Assembly (NCBI GenBank): GCA_903867225.1
Contig: CAIPQN010000090.1
Coordinates: 114,488-178,487 of the forward strand
Origin: an uncultured Pseudomonadota bacterium
GTDB lineage: Bacteria > Pseudomonadota > Gammaproteobacteria > Methylococcales > Methylomonadaceae
Length of the DNA stretch: 64,000 nucleotides
Reading direction: 5' to 3'
How positions within the stretch are numbered: position 1 is the first letter of the stretch; each line of letters starts with the position of its first letter. Under the pieces are notes generated by a model. The model ran no database searches, was not told the DNA's origin, and was given only the letters and a program-made list of their open reading frames with translations. The translations under genes and the position numbers were made by a program. Shown here in pieces: positions 8,196 to 16,999 of this stretch.

Positions 8196-8669
8196 TCAAA
8201 GTCGCCCTTCTGCAAAAGTAATTAACGCCCGTGCATTGGGTAACAAATCGTTATCAAAAACATTTAAGGATGCACACATCTTATTGCGAATGACTTCATA
8301 AGCGTGTTTTGCTAATCCCATTTGCTCTTTGCTCAAATTGCCTTCTACCCAATGTGGAATCGGCTCATCACACAAATCGCGACTGTAATCGAGACATTTC
8401 TGACTCATTTGACTGGCGAGTTGGTGATAATGATCCATTTGTTCTTTGTCGCTATTTTTCTTTGCCGAGGCGTAAGTTTCATCACGATGAATCAATTCAA
8501 GCCGTAACGCTTCCAATTTTTGTAAAAAAACGGTGGCTTCTTTTAACATGACTTCTGGTTTTTCATGTTCGGCTATTTCTAAAAAGTGATTATTTTTTTT
8601 GTTCAATTTAAATGATGGGTTCACAGATTTTTCCTTTTTTCGTAGTGCGTTTTTATTTATATCTCTCAT
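8196..8669 (-). CDS. Hypothetical hydrophilic helical protein
   Basis: I do not recognise this 157-residue protein. It is rich in Lys, Glu and Asn, has no signal peptide or membrane helix, and seems mostly alpha-helical, with a likely coiled stretch around residues 38-110. Five cysteines and methionine/histidine residues (LASQMSQKCLDYSRDLCDEP) are scattered and form no metal motif I know. Start ATG 8669 lacks a strong ribosome site. It lies upstream of nothing on its strand except the tRNA terminator region, and 44 bases from the CvfB-like gene, with which it may be co-transcribed. Confidence 0.6.
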   Translation of the reverse strand: MRDINKNALRKKEKSVNPSFKLNKKNNHFLEIAEHEKPEVMLKEATVFLQKLEALRLELIHRDETYASAKKNSDKEQMDHYHQLASQMSQKCLDYSRDLCDEPIPHWVEGNLSKEQMGLAKHAYEVIRNKMCASLNVFDNDLLPNARALITFAEGRL

Positions 8670-8713
8670 TTTAGGCGGATATCCATTACATCAAAAATTT
8701 ATAATTATTACGA

Positions 8714-9544
8714 CTAAATTAGTCGAATGGTTAGTTTTCCGATTTCAATTAGTTTTTGTTTGTACAATGCACCAATTGCTTGTTTGAAAACTTTTTTACT
8801 CACACCAAACAATGTGTAAATTTTTTCTGGATCACTTTTATCTCCCACGGCGAGTTCTCCGCCATTGTCATGCAGCATTTGTAAAATTTTATCTGTCAGG
8901 GTTGTGACTTTGCCGTAACCGATTTCACTCAATACTAAATCCAAACGAAAGTCGTTTCGAATGGTTTTGACATAACCATCAATACGTTGCCCTATTCGCA
9001 AGGTTTGAAAAATCTCATTTTCGTACAACAACCCCCAATAAGTATTATTCACAATCGCTTTGATGCCTAAATCGGTTTCATCAGCAATTAATAAACTCAC
9101 TTTTTGCCCAACCGTAAATTCGTCTGGATTCACTTCATCAGCAACAAATTGATTCAGTTTTGTCGTTGCAACCAAACGTCCTTTTTCATCTAAAAAAACT
9201 TTGAAAAAATACGCTTCGCCAACCTCTAATTCGTGATGTTGTTCGCTGTAAGGAACGAGTAAATTTTTTGTAAAACCCCATTCCAAAAACGCGCCATAAT
9301 AATTCACTGAAACAACGTTTAAATACGCAATATCATCAACTTGCGCCAATGGTGTTTGTGTCGTTGCGGCGAGATGCTCGTCACTATCCACAAAGACAAA
9401 AACGTTAACACTTTCATCTAATTCGTATTTTTGGGGCTTTTTATCAATCAACAAAACTTGCTTGCCTGACTCATCGCTCAAATATATGCCAGAACTATTT
9501 TGCTTACTGACTTTAAGCGTGTTTATTTTACCAATGTTAATCAT
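8714..9544 (-). CDS. CvfB/YitL-like S1-domain RNA-binding protein
   Basis: The 276-residue protein resembles CvfB-type proteins: consecutive S1-like beta-barrel segments followed by a C-terminal winged helix. The second barrel shows VNYYGAFLEWGFTKNLLVPYSEQ, which is typical S1 wording; the third is near WGLLYENEIFQTLRIGQRIDGYVKTIR. The C-terminus (LTDKILQMLHDNGGELAVGDKSDPEKIYTLFGVSKKVFKQAIGALYKQ) is the helical DNA/RNA-binding domain. CvfB in Staphylococcus influences virulence gene expression by binding RNA; the role in gammaproteobacteria is not defined. Start ATG 9544. Confidence 0.82.
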   Translation of the reverse strand: MINIGKINTLKVSKQNSSGIYLSDESGKQVLLIDKKPQKYELDESVNVFVFVDSDEHLAATTQTPLAQVDDIAYLNVVSVNYYGAFLEWGFTKNLLVPYSEQHHELEVGEAYFFKVFLDEKGRLVATTKLNQFVADEVNPDEFTVGQKVSLLIADETDLGIKAIVNNTYWGLLYENEIFQTLRIGQRIDGYVKTIRNDFRLDLVLSEIGYGKVTTLTDKILQMLHDNGGELAVGDKSDPEKIYTLFGVSKKVFKQAIGALYKQKLIEIGKLTIRLI

Positions 9545-9748
9545 AAATAAAAGGCGATTTAGCTAATGAATTGTAGTGATTATAGCATAAATTCAGGTGT
9601 GAAATGAGCCGCAATCTTTACTACCTTTACAAAGTGCAATTAAAACTTAGTGAATCGGAAATAATAAGTTTGAGCGTTTAAAAAGACTTGCCGAAAACAT
9701 GACGTTTTTTTCTTAAGGCATGATTCTATGGATAATGAGAAGTTACCT

Positions 9749-10834
9749 TCAGGCGACATAACGCGGTAATTTAACAGTGATGCACGTTTGATGGTCATTT
9801 GTTTCCATGTGAATAGTGCCATGTTGCGTTTCGGTCATTAACTTCGCCGAATAAGTCCCTAATCCATTGCCATTCTTTTTTCCAGATGTCGCGTATTTTT
9901 CAAAGAAAGTTGCCCGAATAGCTTCTGGAACAGAACCAGAATTGCTAATAGAAATAACACTTTGTTCATTTTCGTGGTGCATTTTTATTTGAATAACACT
10001 TTTAATTGAACTGGCTTCAATAGCATTACGAAGCAAATTAGCAAATAACGAATAAGACAAATTCTTTTCTGCTGCGGCTTCAAAATTTTTATTTTCAATG
10101 TCTATTCTGAGTTCCTTCGATGTAACTAATGTTTTCAAATCTTTAATAACATCTTCGATTAAATCATTGAGTGCGATAGATTCGGGGCGGTATTCATAAG
10201 TTCCCACCTCCATTTTGTACAAATCAAGAGAATTAGTCACGATGTACAAGATTTTATTTCCTGCGTCGTAGATGGATTTTAAAAACAACAGTTTTTCATC
10301 TTCCGAAATATCATCGTTTTCAATCATAAGCTCTGAATAGCCCATGATGACATTAAGAGGTGTTTTCAAATCATGTTGCGTCATGCGTTCAATGTCATTT
10401 TGCAACCGATTAACGTTGGCAAGTGCTTCATTCTTAAGATACAACGCTTTTTTATTTTTAATTCGTTCTAAATGTAAGCTTATTTTCGCTTGAACGATGG
10501 GAATTGAGATAGGTTTATGAATGTAATCAATCGCTCCCAATGCTAAACCTTTCAATTCTTCTTCTAAATTGATAGCAGCGGTAATAAAGATGATTTCAAT
10601 ATCTTTGGTTTTTGAATCACTTTTTAATTTTTCACAGACTTGAAAGCCAGTCATGTTGGGCATCATAACGTCTAATAAAATTAAATTCGGGATTTCTTCT
10701 TCAATCATATTGAGAGCAGATTCACCACTCAGCGCAAAAGACAAATCGCATTCTAGTGATTTTAGAGCAGTGCCTAAAATACGAATGTTATCTGGGTTGT
10801 CGTCAACAATAAGAATTAGCAATTTTTCTGTCAT
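9749..10834 (-). CDS. Receiver-histidine kinase (REC-HisKA-HATPase)
   Basis: From ATG 10834 (361 residues; a TTG three codons upstream is the alternative). An N-terminal receiver domain has acidic pair D11-D12, phospho-acceptor D55 (ILLDVMMPN), T85 and K107. A linker leads to a HisKA domain with H154 in TQHDLKTPLNVIMGYSEL, then a HATPase domain with the N-box NLLRNAIEAS and a glycine loop GKKNGNGLGTYSAKLM. The final ATP lid is short. No membrane helix is present, so it is a soluble kinase that probably takes input by phosphotransfer at the receiver. The next gene upstream on the same strand encodes a HAMP membrane protein. The 204 bases downstream (9545-9748) hold no gene I can support. Confidence 0.9.
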   Translation of the reverse strand: MTEKLLILIVDDNPDNIRILGTALKSLECDLSFALSGESALNMIEEEIPNLILLDVMMPNMTGFQVCEKLKSDSKTKDIEIIFITAAINLEEELKGLALGAIDYIHKPISIPIVQAKISLHLERIKNKKALYLKNEALANVNRLQNDIERMTQHDLKTPLNVIMGYSELMIENDDISEDEKLLFLKSIYDAGNKILYIVTNSLDLYKMEVGTYEYRPESIALNDLIEDVIKDLKTLVTSKELRIDIENKNFEAAAEKNLSYSLFANLLRNAIEASSIKSVIQIKMHHENEQSVISISNSGSVPEAIRATFFEKYATSGKKNGNGLGTYSAKLMTETQHGTIHMETNDHQTCITVKLPRYVA

Positions 10835-10898
10835 AATTTTCAAGTCAATGTTAGAAAATCATAGATTACCCGAATTTCGTATTTTTTCCTCTTAAAAT

Positions 10899-11459
10899 TT
10901 AAATCACTTTTTCTAACTGTTGAATATGGGCATTTAATTCATTTAAAACATCGCGTTGACTGCCCGTTAAATTCATTCCAGCGCGTAATTCTTTAATTCG
11001 CAAATTAATGAGTTCAATACATTCTTCTTGTTCAGTTCGGCGCAAATATAATTTGTTCACCATTTGGCGAAAAGCAGAACTTAATTTACGAAATTGACCT
11101 TTTTCATTTCTGATATTGACGGCATCTAATTGACCACCATCACTAATTTGTTCACACAATTCGGTTAAGCGGTTTATAGGGGTGGTAGTTTTATTATTGA
11201 TGTAAGTGGTAACGAACGCGCTAATCGCACCTGCAATAATTAGCATGAGTAAATTACCGACAAAAATGAACACACCTAAACGACTCCACGCTTCTACCAC
11301 ATTGAGATAAACAGACGTTGGTTGCTCAGAAGTCACCCAATAAATCAACGCGGAATAGCATCCACCTGCAAGAAAAATCAGCGCAAATAAACTAAAAAAG
11401 ATGCGCCATAACGCAGACATTTTCGGATTTGGACGGCGACGAGTAGAACGATAATTCAT
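10899..11459 (-). CDS. Two-helix membrane protein with HAMP-like domain
   Basis: The 186 residues start with a basic arginine-rich tail (NYRSTRRRPNPK). Membrane helices follow at about 17-42 and 61-87 with a short periplasmic loop between them. Residues 88-140 look like a HAMP relay (TTPINRLTELCEQISDGG, IRNEKGQFRKLSSAFRQMV), and the C-terminus is a coiled coil. There is no kinase or output domain, so it is a stand-alone HAMP signal relay or assembly factor. It sits 55 bases upstream of the REC-histidine kinase and 18 bases downstream of the glycosyltransferase on the same strand, suggesting shared transcription and perhaps signalling to the kinase. Confidence 0.75.
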   Translation of the reverse strand: MNYRSTRRRPNPKMSALWRIFFSLFALIFLAGGCYSALIYWVTSEQPTSVYLNVVEAWSRLGVFIFVGNLLMLIIAGAISAFVTTYINNKTTTPINRLTELCEQISDGGQLDAVNIRNEKGQFRKLSSAFRQMVNKLYLRRTEQEECIELINLRIKELRAGMNLTGSQRDVLNELNAHIQQLEKVI

Positions 11460-11477
11460 GCGTTGTTACCTTGGTTG

Positions 11478-12716
11478 TTAGTCAGCGAAACTTTGAACCC
11501 ACGCTAATTGGTGGGGTAAGCAAATAGTATTTAAATCGTAAGTAGCTTGTGCGAATTCACGCGCATTTTTACCTAAACGAGCGCGTTCATCGGGCAAATC
11601 GAGTAATTCACAAACGTTATTAGTGAGTTCTTCTTTATCAAAGAAATCGACCAATCTGCCCGTATCGTTGTGACGAATCGCTTCGTGTAACGGTTGCGTG
11701 TTACTGGCGACAATGCAGCAACCGACGCTCATCGCTTCCAATAAACTCCAACTCAATACAAATGGATAGGTTAAATAAACGTGAATTCGCGACAACTGCA
11801 ACAAAGGAATGAAGTGCGAATAATCAATATGCCCAAGAAAATGAATGCGGCTCATGTCCAAATGCTCAATCACTTCATTGAGAAAAATGTCTTTCCATTT
11901 TTGACCATCTGGAGCTTTTGAACCGTAACTTACGCCATCTGCACCCACAATTAGAATTCTCGCATTGGGACGACGACGCATGATTTCTGGCAACGCTCGC
12001 ATAAATGTGTGATAACCGCGATACGGTTCTAAATTGCGATTCACAAACGTAATCACTTCATCATCGCGCGTGAGTTTAACCGTACCACCACCGTTGACAT
12101 TCAGCGTTAAAGACACATTAGCATTCGGCGCGATGGTATCGGTATCAATGCCATCGTGAATCACGGTGATGTTGCTGCGAAAGGGTTCAGGAAATGTGCT
12201 GGCTTGCCAATAAGTGGGCGAAATTCCCGCATCAGCAATATCAAAATGCAGCAAATTATTGGTGTTTTTGAGGCGTAAACGGCAATCGTTTGTCGGATCG
12301 TCATTCATAAATTCTGGGTCAAAATTTACGTCTGTGCCATGCGTGTGGTAGAAAAATTCACAATAAATCGCTAATTTTGTGTCTGCCCAAACGTCTTTTA
12401 AAAATAAACTTTCACCCCAACCCGAATGCGCGATAATCAAATCAGGCGTAAAACCCGAATCGCGTAATTCTAATGCCGCTCGAAAACACGCTTCGCCACG
12501 AATAACTTTTGTTTCAAAATCACTCACCCACGGATGCACATTTTGCGTCGTGCCGCGTGTGGCTGAATAACTAATCATTCGCACATTTTGCCAACTTTCA
12601 GGCGCGTTTTTTTGCATCGTGAAAGCCACGACTTCGTTATTTGAATCCGCCGCGAGGGCAGGGGCTAAATGTTTAAATTGCCCTGGAAAGTTTTGATGAA
12701 TAAATAAAATTCGCAT
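11478..12716 (-). CDS. Glycosyltransferase, GT4 family (GT-B fold)
   Basis: The 412-residue protein begins MRILFIHQNFPGQFKHLAPAL, the N-terminal strand-loop of GT4 enzymes. It then shows VIHDGIDTD, FVNRNLEPYRGYHTFMRALP (donor-side motif), VGADGVSYG, and in the C-terminal domain YPFVLSWSLLEAMSVGC with the acidic residue of the E-x7-E region altered to S-W-S-L-L-E. GT4 enzymes transfer sugars from nucleotide donors to lipids or polysaccharides. The neighbouring kdsB and lpxK genes hint at an envelope glycan role, but the acceptor cannot be read from the sequence. Start ATG 12716 lies four bases after the kdsB stop. Confidence 0.85.
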   Translation of the reverse strand: MRILFIHQNFPGQFKHLAPALAADSNNEVVAFTMQKNAPESWQNVRMISYSATRGTTQNVHPWVSDFETKVIRGEACFRAALELRDSGFTPDLIIAHSGWGESLFLKDVWADTKLAIYCEFFYHTHGTDVNFDPEFMNDDPTNDCRLRLKNTNNLLHFDIADAGISPTYWQASTFPEPFRSNITVIHDGIDTDTIAPNANVSLTLNVNGGGTVKLTRDDEVITFVNRNLEPYRGYHTFMRALPEIMRRRPNARILIVGADGVSYGSKAPDGQKWKDIFLNEVIEHLDMSRIHFLGHIDYSHFIPLLQLSRIHVYLTYPFVLSWSLLEAMSVGCCIVASNTQPLHEAIRHNDTGRLVDFFDKEELTNNVCELLDLPDERARLGKNAREFAQATYDLNTICLPHQLAWVQSFAD

Positions 12717-12720
12717 AGTT

Positions 12721-13494
12721 TTAAGTGTGTATGTTTTTTAAAAATGCTTCGACGCGCTGCAAATCTTCAAGCGTATCGACACCCGCAGGCGGTGTTTTAT
12801 CAACGATTTGCACAAGAATTTTTTCACCGTGCCATAAAATTCGTAGTTGTTCTAACGCTTCAATTTGTTCAAGTGGCGACGTTTCCCATTCACAGTATTT
12901 TTTCAAAAAACCTGCGGTATAAGCATAAAGTCCAATGTGTCGAAAACAATAGTTGCTTTTTGAAAGTGGGGCAGGGGGCATTTTAAATTCTGCACGATTC
13001 CACGGAATCGGCGCACGGCTAAAATATAATGCGTAGCCTTTTTCATCCAAAACCACTTTCACGGCATTCGGATTGAAAATTTCGTCTGCCTCATGAATTT
13101 TCGCCGCCAATGTTGCAATGCTTGCTTGGTTTTGATTCGCCAAAGCCTGTGCCACTTGACGAATATAATCTGCGGGCAAAAGTGGTTCATCGCCTTGTAA
13201 ATTTACGATAATCGTATCGTCTGACCAACCAAATTTTTCAGCAACTTCGGCAATGCGTTCTGTGCCACTTTCGTGATTTTCACGCGTGAAAATGGCTTGA
13301 AAACCTAATTCAGAAACCGCGTTTAAAATCCGTTCGTCATCGGTAGCAACAATGATTTCTTCCGCATTGGCTTCTTTGGCACGTTCACAAACGTGAGCAA
13401 TCATTGGTTTTCCAGCGATTAACAATAACGGTTTGCCATGCAAGCGCGTCGAGCCATATCGAGCAGGAATTACCACTTTAAACGGCACGCTCAT
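12721..13494 (-). CDS. kdsB: 3-deoxy-manno-octulosonate cytidylyltransferase (CMP-KDO synthetase)
   Basis: KdsB activates KDO as CMP-KDO for the lipopolysaccharide inner core. The 257-residue protein has the family's N-terminal nucleotide motif ([17 protein letters not shown]), then [21 protein letters not shown] and the later [11 protein letters not shown] and HIGLYAY. Length is normal (about 250). The start overlaps the stop of the Trm112-like gene by four bases, giving the order lpxK, ycaR-like, kdsB common in gammaproteobacteria. Confidence 0.95.
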   Translation of the reverse strand: MSVPFKVVIPARYGSTRLHGKPLLLIAGKPMIAHVCERAKEANAEEIIVATDDERILNAVSELGFQAIFTRENHESGTERIAEVAEKFGWSDDTIIVNLQGDEPLLPADYIRQVAQALANQNQASIATLAAKIHEADEIFNPNAVKVVLDEKGYALYFSRAPIPWNRAEFKMPPAPLSKSNYCFRHIGLYAYTAGFLKKYCEWETSPLEQIEALEQLRILWHGEKILVQIVDKTPPAGVDTLEDLQRVEAFLKNIHT

Positions 13495-13685
13495 TTTGGT
13501 AATGCGTCCATTTCTTCGAGCGATAAACGACGCGCTTCATCTTCCAACATCACAGGAATTGAATCACGAATCGGAAACGCTAAACGATCCGCACGACAAA
13601 TCAATTCTTGTGCTTCCTTTTGATAACGCAACGGACTTTTGCAAATTGGACACGCTAAAATATCTAATAATTTTGAATCAATCAT
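13491..13685 (-). CDS. Trm112/YcaR-like (UPF0434) small protein
   Basis: This 64-residue protein starts [21 protein letters not shown], the standard zinc-ribbon-like opening of the UPF0434 (YcaR) family, although only the first two cysteines are present. Homologues of Trm112 act as small activators of methyltransferases; the function of the bacterial lpxK-kdsB-linked version is not firmly established. It overlaps both neighbours by four bases, indicating a tightly coupled operon. Confidence 0.9.
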   Translation of the reverse strand: MIDSKLLDILACPICKSPLRYQKEAQELICRADRLAFPIRDSIPVMLEDEARRLSLEEMDALPK

Positions 13686-14692
13686 AGGGTTCTCTTAAAA
13701 GGTTTTGTTTTGAGTAAAGTTAAAAATTTGGCATCGAATTCTGCCGATAATTGTGCGGTCACGGGAACAAACCAATGATTTTCAGTAGCGAACATTTTAC
13801 ATTTCACCGCGTCTTTTTCTGTCATAAAAACAGGCTGATGTTTAAATGCAATTTCGCCTGCTTCAAAAACGTGATGATCAGGAAAACTGTGATCAGTGCG
13901 TTGTGAAAGTCCCGCGTTTTCAAGCTGTTTAAAAAATCGTTCTGGATTTCCTATGCCCGCAATTGCATGACATTCTGGGTTTCCAAATTCAACCAATGAT
14001 TTATTTTCACCCGTCAGTAAATTCACCGCCACGTCACCGATTAACTGCATTTGCCATTCGACCCACGCATTATTTTCGATGACATTACCATTCACCACCA
14101 CAAAATCAACGATGTCCAAACGTTCAATGGGTTCGCGTAAAGGACCTGCTGGCAAACAAATTGAATTTCCAAAACGTCGCTCGCCATCAATCACGGCAAT
14201 TTCAATATCACGATTTAAGGCGTAATGTTGCAATCCATCATCTGCCAAAATAACGTCACAAGGCGCGTGTTTCAATAAGAATTGCGCCGCCTCTACGCGA
14301 TTTGCACCAACAGCCATTGGGCAATTCGTTTTTTGTACAATCAATAATGCTTCGTCGCCAACTTCATTGGCTTGACTGTTTGACAAAACCATTTGTGTCG
14401 TAGTTTTACCACCATAACCTCGACTAATTATGCCGACACGATAACCTTCGGATTTCAACAAATTCGCTAAATAAATACACAATGGCGTTTTACCTGTGCC
14501 ACCCACAGTGATGTTGCCAACGATAATAACGGGAACGGATAAATTTTGGCTTTTGTAATAGCCAATTTTATACAGCCAACGTCGAAACTTTACGAAATCT
14601 GAAAATAAAAATCCAAAAGGTAACAATGCGGCACCAATAAAATGGTCTTTGTACCAAATGTCGAGCAAATAACGCGAAATGGTTTTTTTCAT
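13682..14692 (-). CDS. lpxK: Tetraacyldisaccharide 4'-kinase
   Basis: LpxK phosphorylates the 4' position of the lipid A precursor at the cytoplasmic face of the inner membrane. The 336 residues contain the P-loop [12 protein letters not shown], then [25 protein letters not shown] and FPDHHVF, all conserved in the family. An N-terminal hydrophobic segment ([12 protein letters not shown]) is the usual membrane anchor. It heads the lpxK-ycaR-kdsB operon; no adjacent MsbA gene is present, the upstream neighbour being an ion channel. Confidence 0.95.
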   Translation of the reverse strand: MKKTISRYLLDIWYKDHFIGAALLPFGFLFSDFVKFRRWLYKIGYYKSQNLSVPVIIVGNITVGGTGKTPLCIYLANLLKSEGYRVGIISRGYGGKTTTQMVLSNSQANEVGDEALLIVQKTNCPMAVGANRVEAAQFLLKHAPCDVILADDGLQHYALNRDIEIAVIDGERRFGNSICLPAGPLREPIERLDIVDFVVVNGNVIENNAWVEWQMQLIGDVAVNLLTGENKSLVEFGNPECHAIAGIGNPERFFKQLENAGLSQRTDHSFPDHHVFEAGEIAFKHQPVFMTEKDAVKCKMFATENHWFVPVTAQLSAEFDAKFLTLLKTKPFKRTL

Positions 14693-14713
14693 AATGAGTA
14701 AGACTTTCTCACT

Positions 14714-16372
14714 TTATGTTTTGTTAATAAATTGCCACAACCCCAATTCTTTTGGAGAAAGGCGGGCGTTATCTAATGCAGCAGCTTCAAATTCTGCTTT
14801 GTCCGTCATAATACCAAGTTGTCGAATTTGAGACATTAGAGTTTTAAAATGCTCAACAGCGTGTGTGGGAGAGGCTGCAATTTTGTGTAACGGCAAACCC
14901 GCAATATCGTCTTTTAATTCTCGATCGTATTTTGCCTTTTCAATCAAACGTTGAACTTCTTCTTCGCTTAAATGAAGTCGTTTAGCTTCTCTGTTAATAA
15001 TATCCGCTTCTTCAGGAGAAATAATGCCATCTGCAAGCATATCGTAAAGTTCATTTTTAAGTGTTTCACGTTCGATACGCAATTGATCGGTAAAGGCAGA
15101 AGACAATAACGCCGCTGGAATCGCAAAAATACCAATTCCCAAAAGAGCGAGAATGATAGTCATAATTCGTCCCATTGGCGTAATGGGCGATATATCACCA
15201 TAACCAACCGAAGCTAACGTAATCACCGCCCAATAAATTGATTGCGGGATATTCTCGAATTTTTCAGGTTGTGCATCATGCTCAAACAAATAACCTAAAC
15301 TTGCGGTTAATACGACCATGAGTAACATAATGAACGCAGATGCCGCCAATACTGGCCATTCTCGTGCGATTACAGTGGTTAATGTTGATGTTGCGCCAGT
15401 GTAACGTGTTAATTTCAGTAATCGTAATAATCTGAACACTCGGAAAAAACGTAAATCAAATAAATGATGTAAGAATACTTCGAGAAAAAATGGCAAAACA
15501 GCTAGAAAATCAATTATCGAAGAAGTCGTTTTCGCTTGTTTAAATCGCCCTAAAATTGCTTTTTCAAAACCTGGCTCTTCTACGCAAGAGTAAATCCGCA
15601 TACAGTATTCCATTGTGAAAACTGCTACAGCCACTGTATCGAGAATAATGAATTGAATGTTAAGAATGTAGTGAATTGCAAAAACAGATTCCAACACCAC
15701 CGCAATAACGGACACAATCACCCAAACAACGATAAATGTATCGAAAATACCTTGTAAGCTGCCACCGTAAATACTTGGAAATACTAAAGCGTGTATTTTT
15801 TGGCGAAATGTACGCCCTTGATTCGCTAATTTAAATTCTTTATAGGCAGGAATTAAAACGCGGAACAATTTGAGAATTCGTAATAATCTCAAGAAACGTA
15901 ACATCCGCAAATCAATTGAAATAAACGCTTGAAGGTAAAATGGCATCACTGACAACAAGTCGATAATCGCAAATGGACTTGTGATGTATTTCAAATAAGG
16001 ATATTTACTATTTTTAAATTCTTCATCTTCCGCTGCCAAACACAGGCGCATGAAGTATTCCAACGTAAATACGATGACCGAAAACATATCGAATAAATGA
16101 AACAAATGTTTGTTTGGTTCAAATATCGCAGGAACGTGTTCAAACAGTAATACAAATAGATTTAAAACAATGAGCGAACTAATCCAGCGATCGACATCTT
16201 TCTGGTAGTTATTATCGATATTAGGATCGAGTAGCCAGCTATAAAGCCATTTGCGTAACGGTAAATCTTCATCAATGTTTGCACGGCTGTTATGAATGCC
16301 GATTTGCACCATTATCTTTGTCGATGAATCGGCTTCATTTTTTTGAATGATTACTTTTGTAGGGGATTCCAT
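14714..16372 (-). CDS. Voltage-gated K+ channel with two voltage-sensor domains and one pore
   Basis: The 552-residue protein has two successive four-helix voltage sensors and a single pore. Sensor 1: S1 63-83, S2 92-112 with E105, S3 134-151 with D138, S4 154-172 with charges at R156, R159, R162, R165, K168, R171. Sensor 2: S1 210-230, S2 241-262 with E255, S3 285-300 with D288, S4 306-323 with R308, R311, R314, R317, K320, R323. The pore follows, S5 about 338-362, selectivity filter SVGYGD at 388-393, S6 402-427. A cytoplasmic tail has an acidic helical motif (LADGIISPEEADII, about 446-460). The filter indicates K+ selectivity. Both S2 segments share the wording FT(L/M)EY(F/C)MR, so the sensors arose by duplication. 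It lies 12 bases after a single-helix protein gene. Confidence 0.88.
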   Translation of the reverse strand: MESPTKVIIQKNEADSSTKIMVQIGIHNSRANIDEDLPLRKWLYSWLLDPNIDNNYQKDVDRWISSLIVLNLFVLLFEHVPAIFEPNKHLFHLFDMFSVIVFTLEYFMRLCLAAEDEEFKNSKYPYLKYITSPFAIIDLLSVMPFYLQAFISIDLRMLRFLRLLRILKLFRVLIPAYKEFKLANQGRTFRQKIHALVFPSIYGGSLQGIFDTFIVVWVIVSVIAVVLESVFAIHYILNIQFIILDTVAVAVFTMEYCMRIYSCVEEPGFEKAILGRFKQAKTTSSIIDFLAVLPFFLEVFLHHLFDLRFFRVFRLLRLLKLTRYTGATSTLTTVIAREWPVLAASAFIMLLMVVLTASLGYLFEHDAQPEKFENIPQSIYWAVITLASVGYGDISPITPMGRIMTIILALLGIGIFAIPAALLSSAFTDQLRIERETLKNELYDMLADGIISPEEADIINREAKRLHLSEEEVQRLIEKAKYDRELKDDIAGLPLHKIAASPTHAVEHFKTLMSQIRQLGIMTDKAEFEAAALDNARLSPKELGLWQFINKT

Positions 16373-16383
16373 AAATAAATTCC

Positions 16384-16953
16384 TTAAAATTCTACATCAG
16401 CGATGAAAATGGGATACGCCCCGTTATCACACACCGTAATACGAATCTGAGTTTTTTGATCAATATGATCCGATTCAACGAGTTGGCTTATCGTAAAAGG
16501 CAATGAAGAACCGACAGGTGTCGGTATTAATTTTTCAAGCACCATCGAACCAATAAGGCTTTGATCGCCACGGCTACATTTAGCCACAAACGTGATGGGC
16601 GTATTAAAAAATGGATTGGTCAATGTTGCTAATGGAGTTGAAGTCGTGGTGATTGCTTTTAAACATTCTCCCCATGTTCGAGGTGTATTTAGTTCAGGTT
16701 TTGTATTGTCAACATGAACAACTGGAGCGCATTCGCTTATTGCGTAATTTGCGTTAAATCTTTCTGTTCCCGCTTCAGTTAACCAACTTGCCCACGCTTC
16801 ACCGTTACGCTTGGTGGCTTCTGTTTTCATCCCTTCTGAATATGCTAATGAACCAGACCACCCTAAAAAAACGAGTATAGAAATAAGGAAAATTATAAAA
16901 ATAACGTCCGATAATGTGAGGCGTGGGTTTTGAGTAGAATTGTTGTCACTCAT
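16384..16953 (-). CDS. Single-helix membrane-anchored protein between two K+ channel genes
   Basis: I do not recognise this 189-residue protein. One membrane helix (residues 15-37, DVIFIIFLISILVFLGWSGSLAY) follows a short N-terminal tail, leaving a periplasmic domain of about 150 residues. That domain has four cysteines (SECAPV, GECLKA, AKCSRGD, TVCDNG) that could form two disulfides. It lies 12 bases upstream of the double-sensor channel gene and 47 bases downstream of the RCK channel gene, so it may be an auxiliary subunit, but nothing in the sequence proves it. Confidence 0.65.
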   Translation of the reverse strand: MSDNNSTQNPRLTLSDVIFIIFLISILVFLGWSGSLAYSEGMKTEATKRNGEAWASWLTEAGTERFNANYAISECAPVVHVDNTKPELNTPRTWGECLKAITTTSTPLATLTNPFFNTPITFVAKCSRGDQSLIGSMVLEKLIPTPVGSSLPFTISQLVESDHIDQKTQIRITVCDNGAYPIFIADVEF

Positions 16954-16999
16954 ATTATTGATTCTCCGTAACTGATTATATTAAATAGTAAATTTTTAT

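Noticed and set aside
9640..9822. Small minus-strand ORF after the REC-kinase
   Set aside because: It mostly overlaps the end of the kinase gene in another frame and has no recognisable content.
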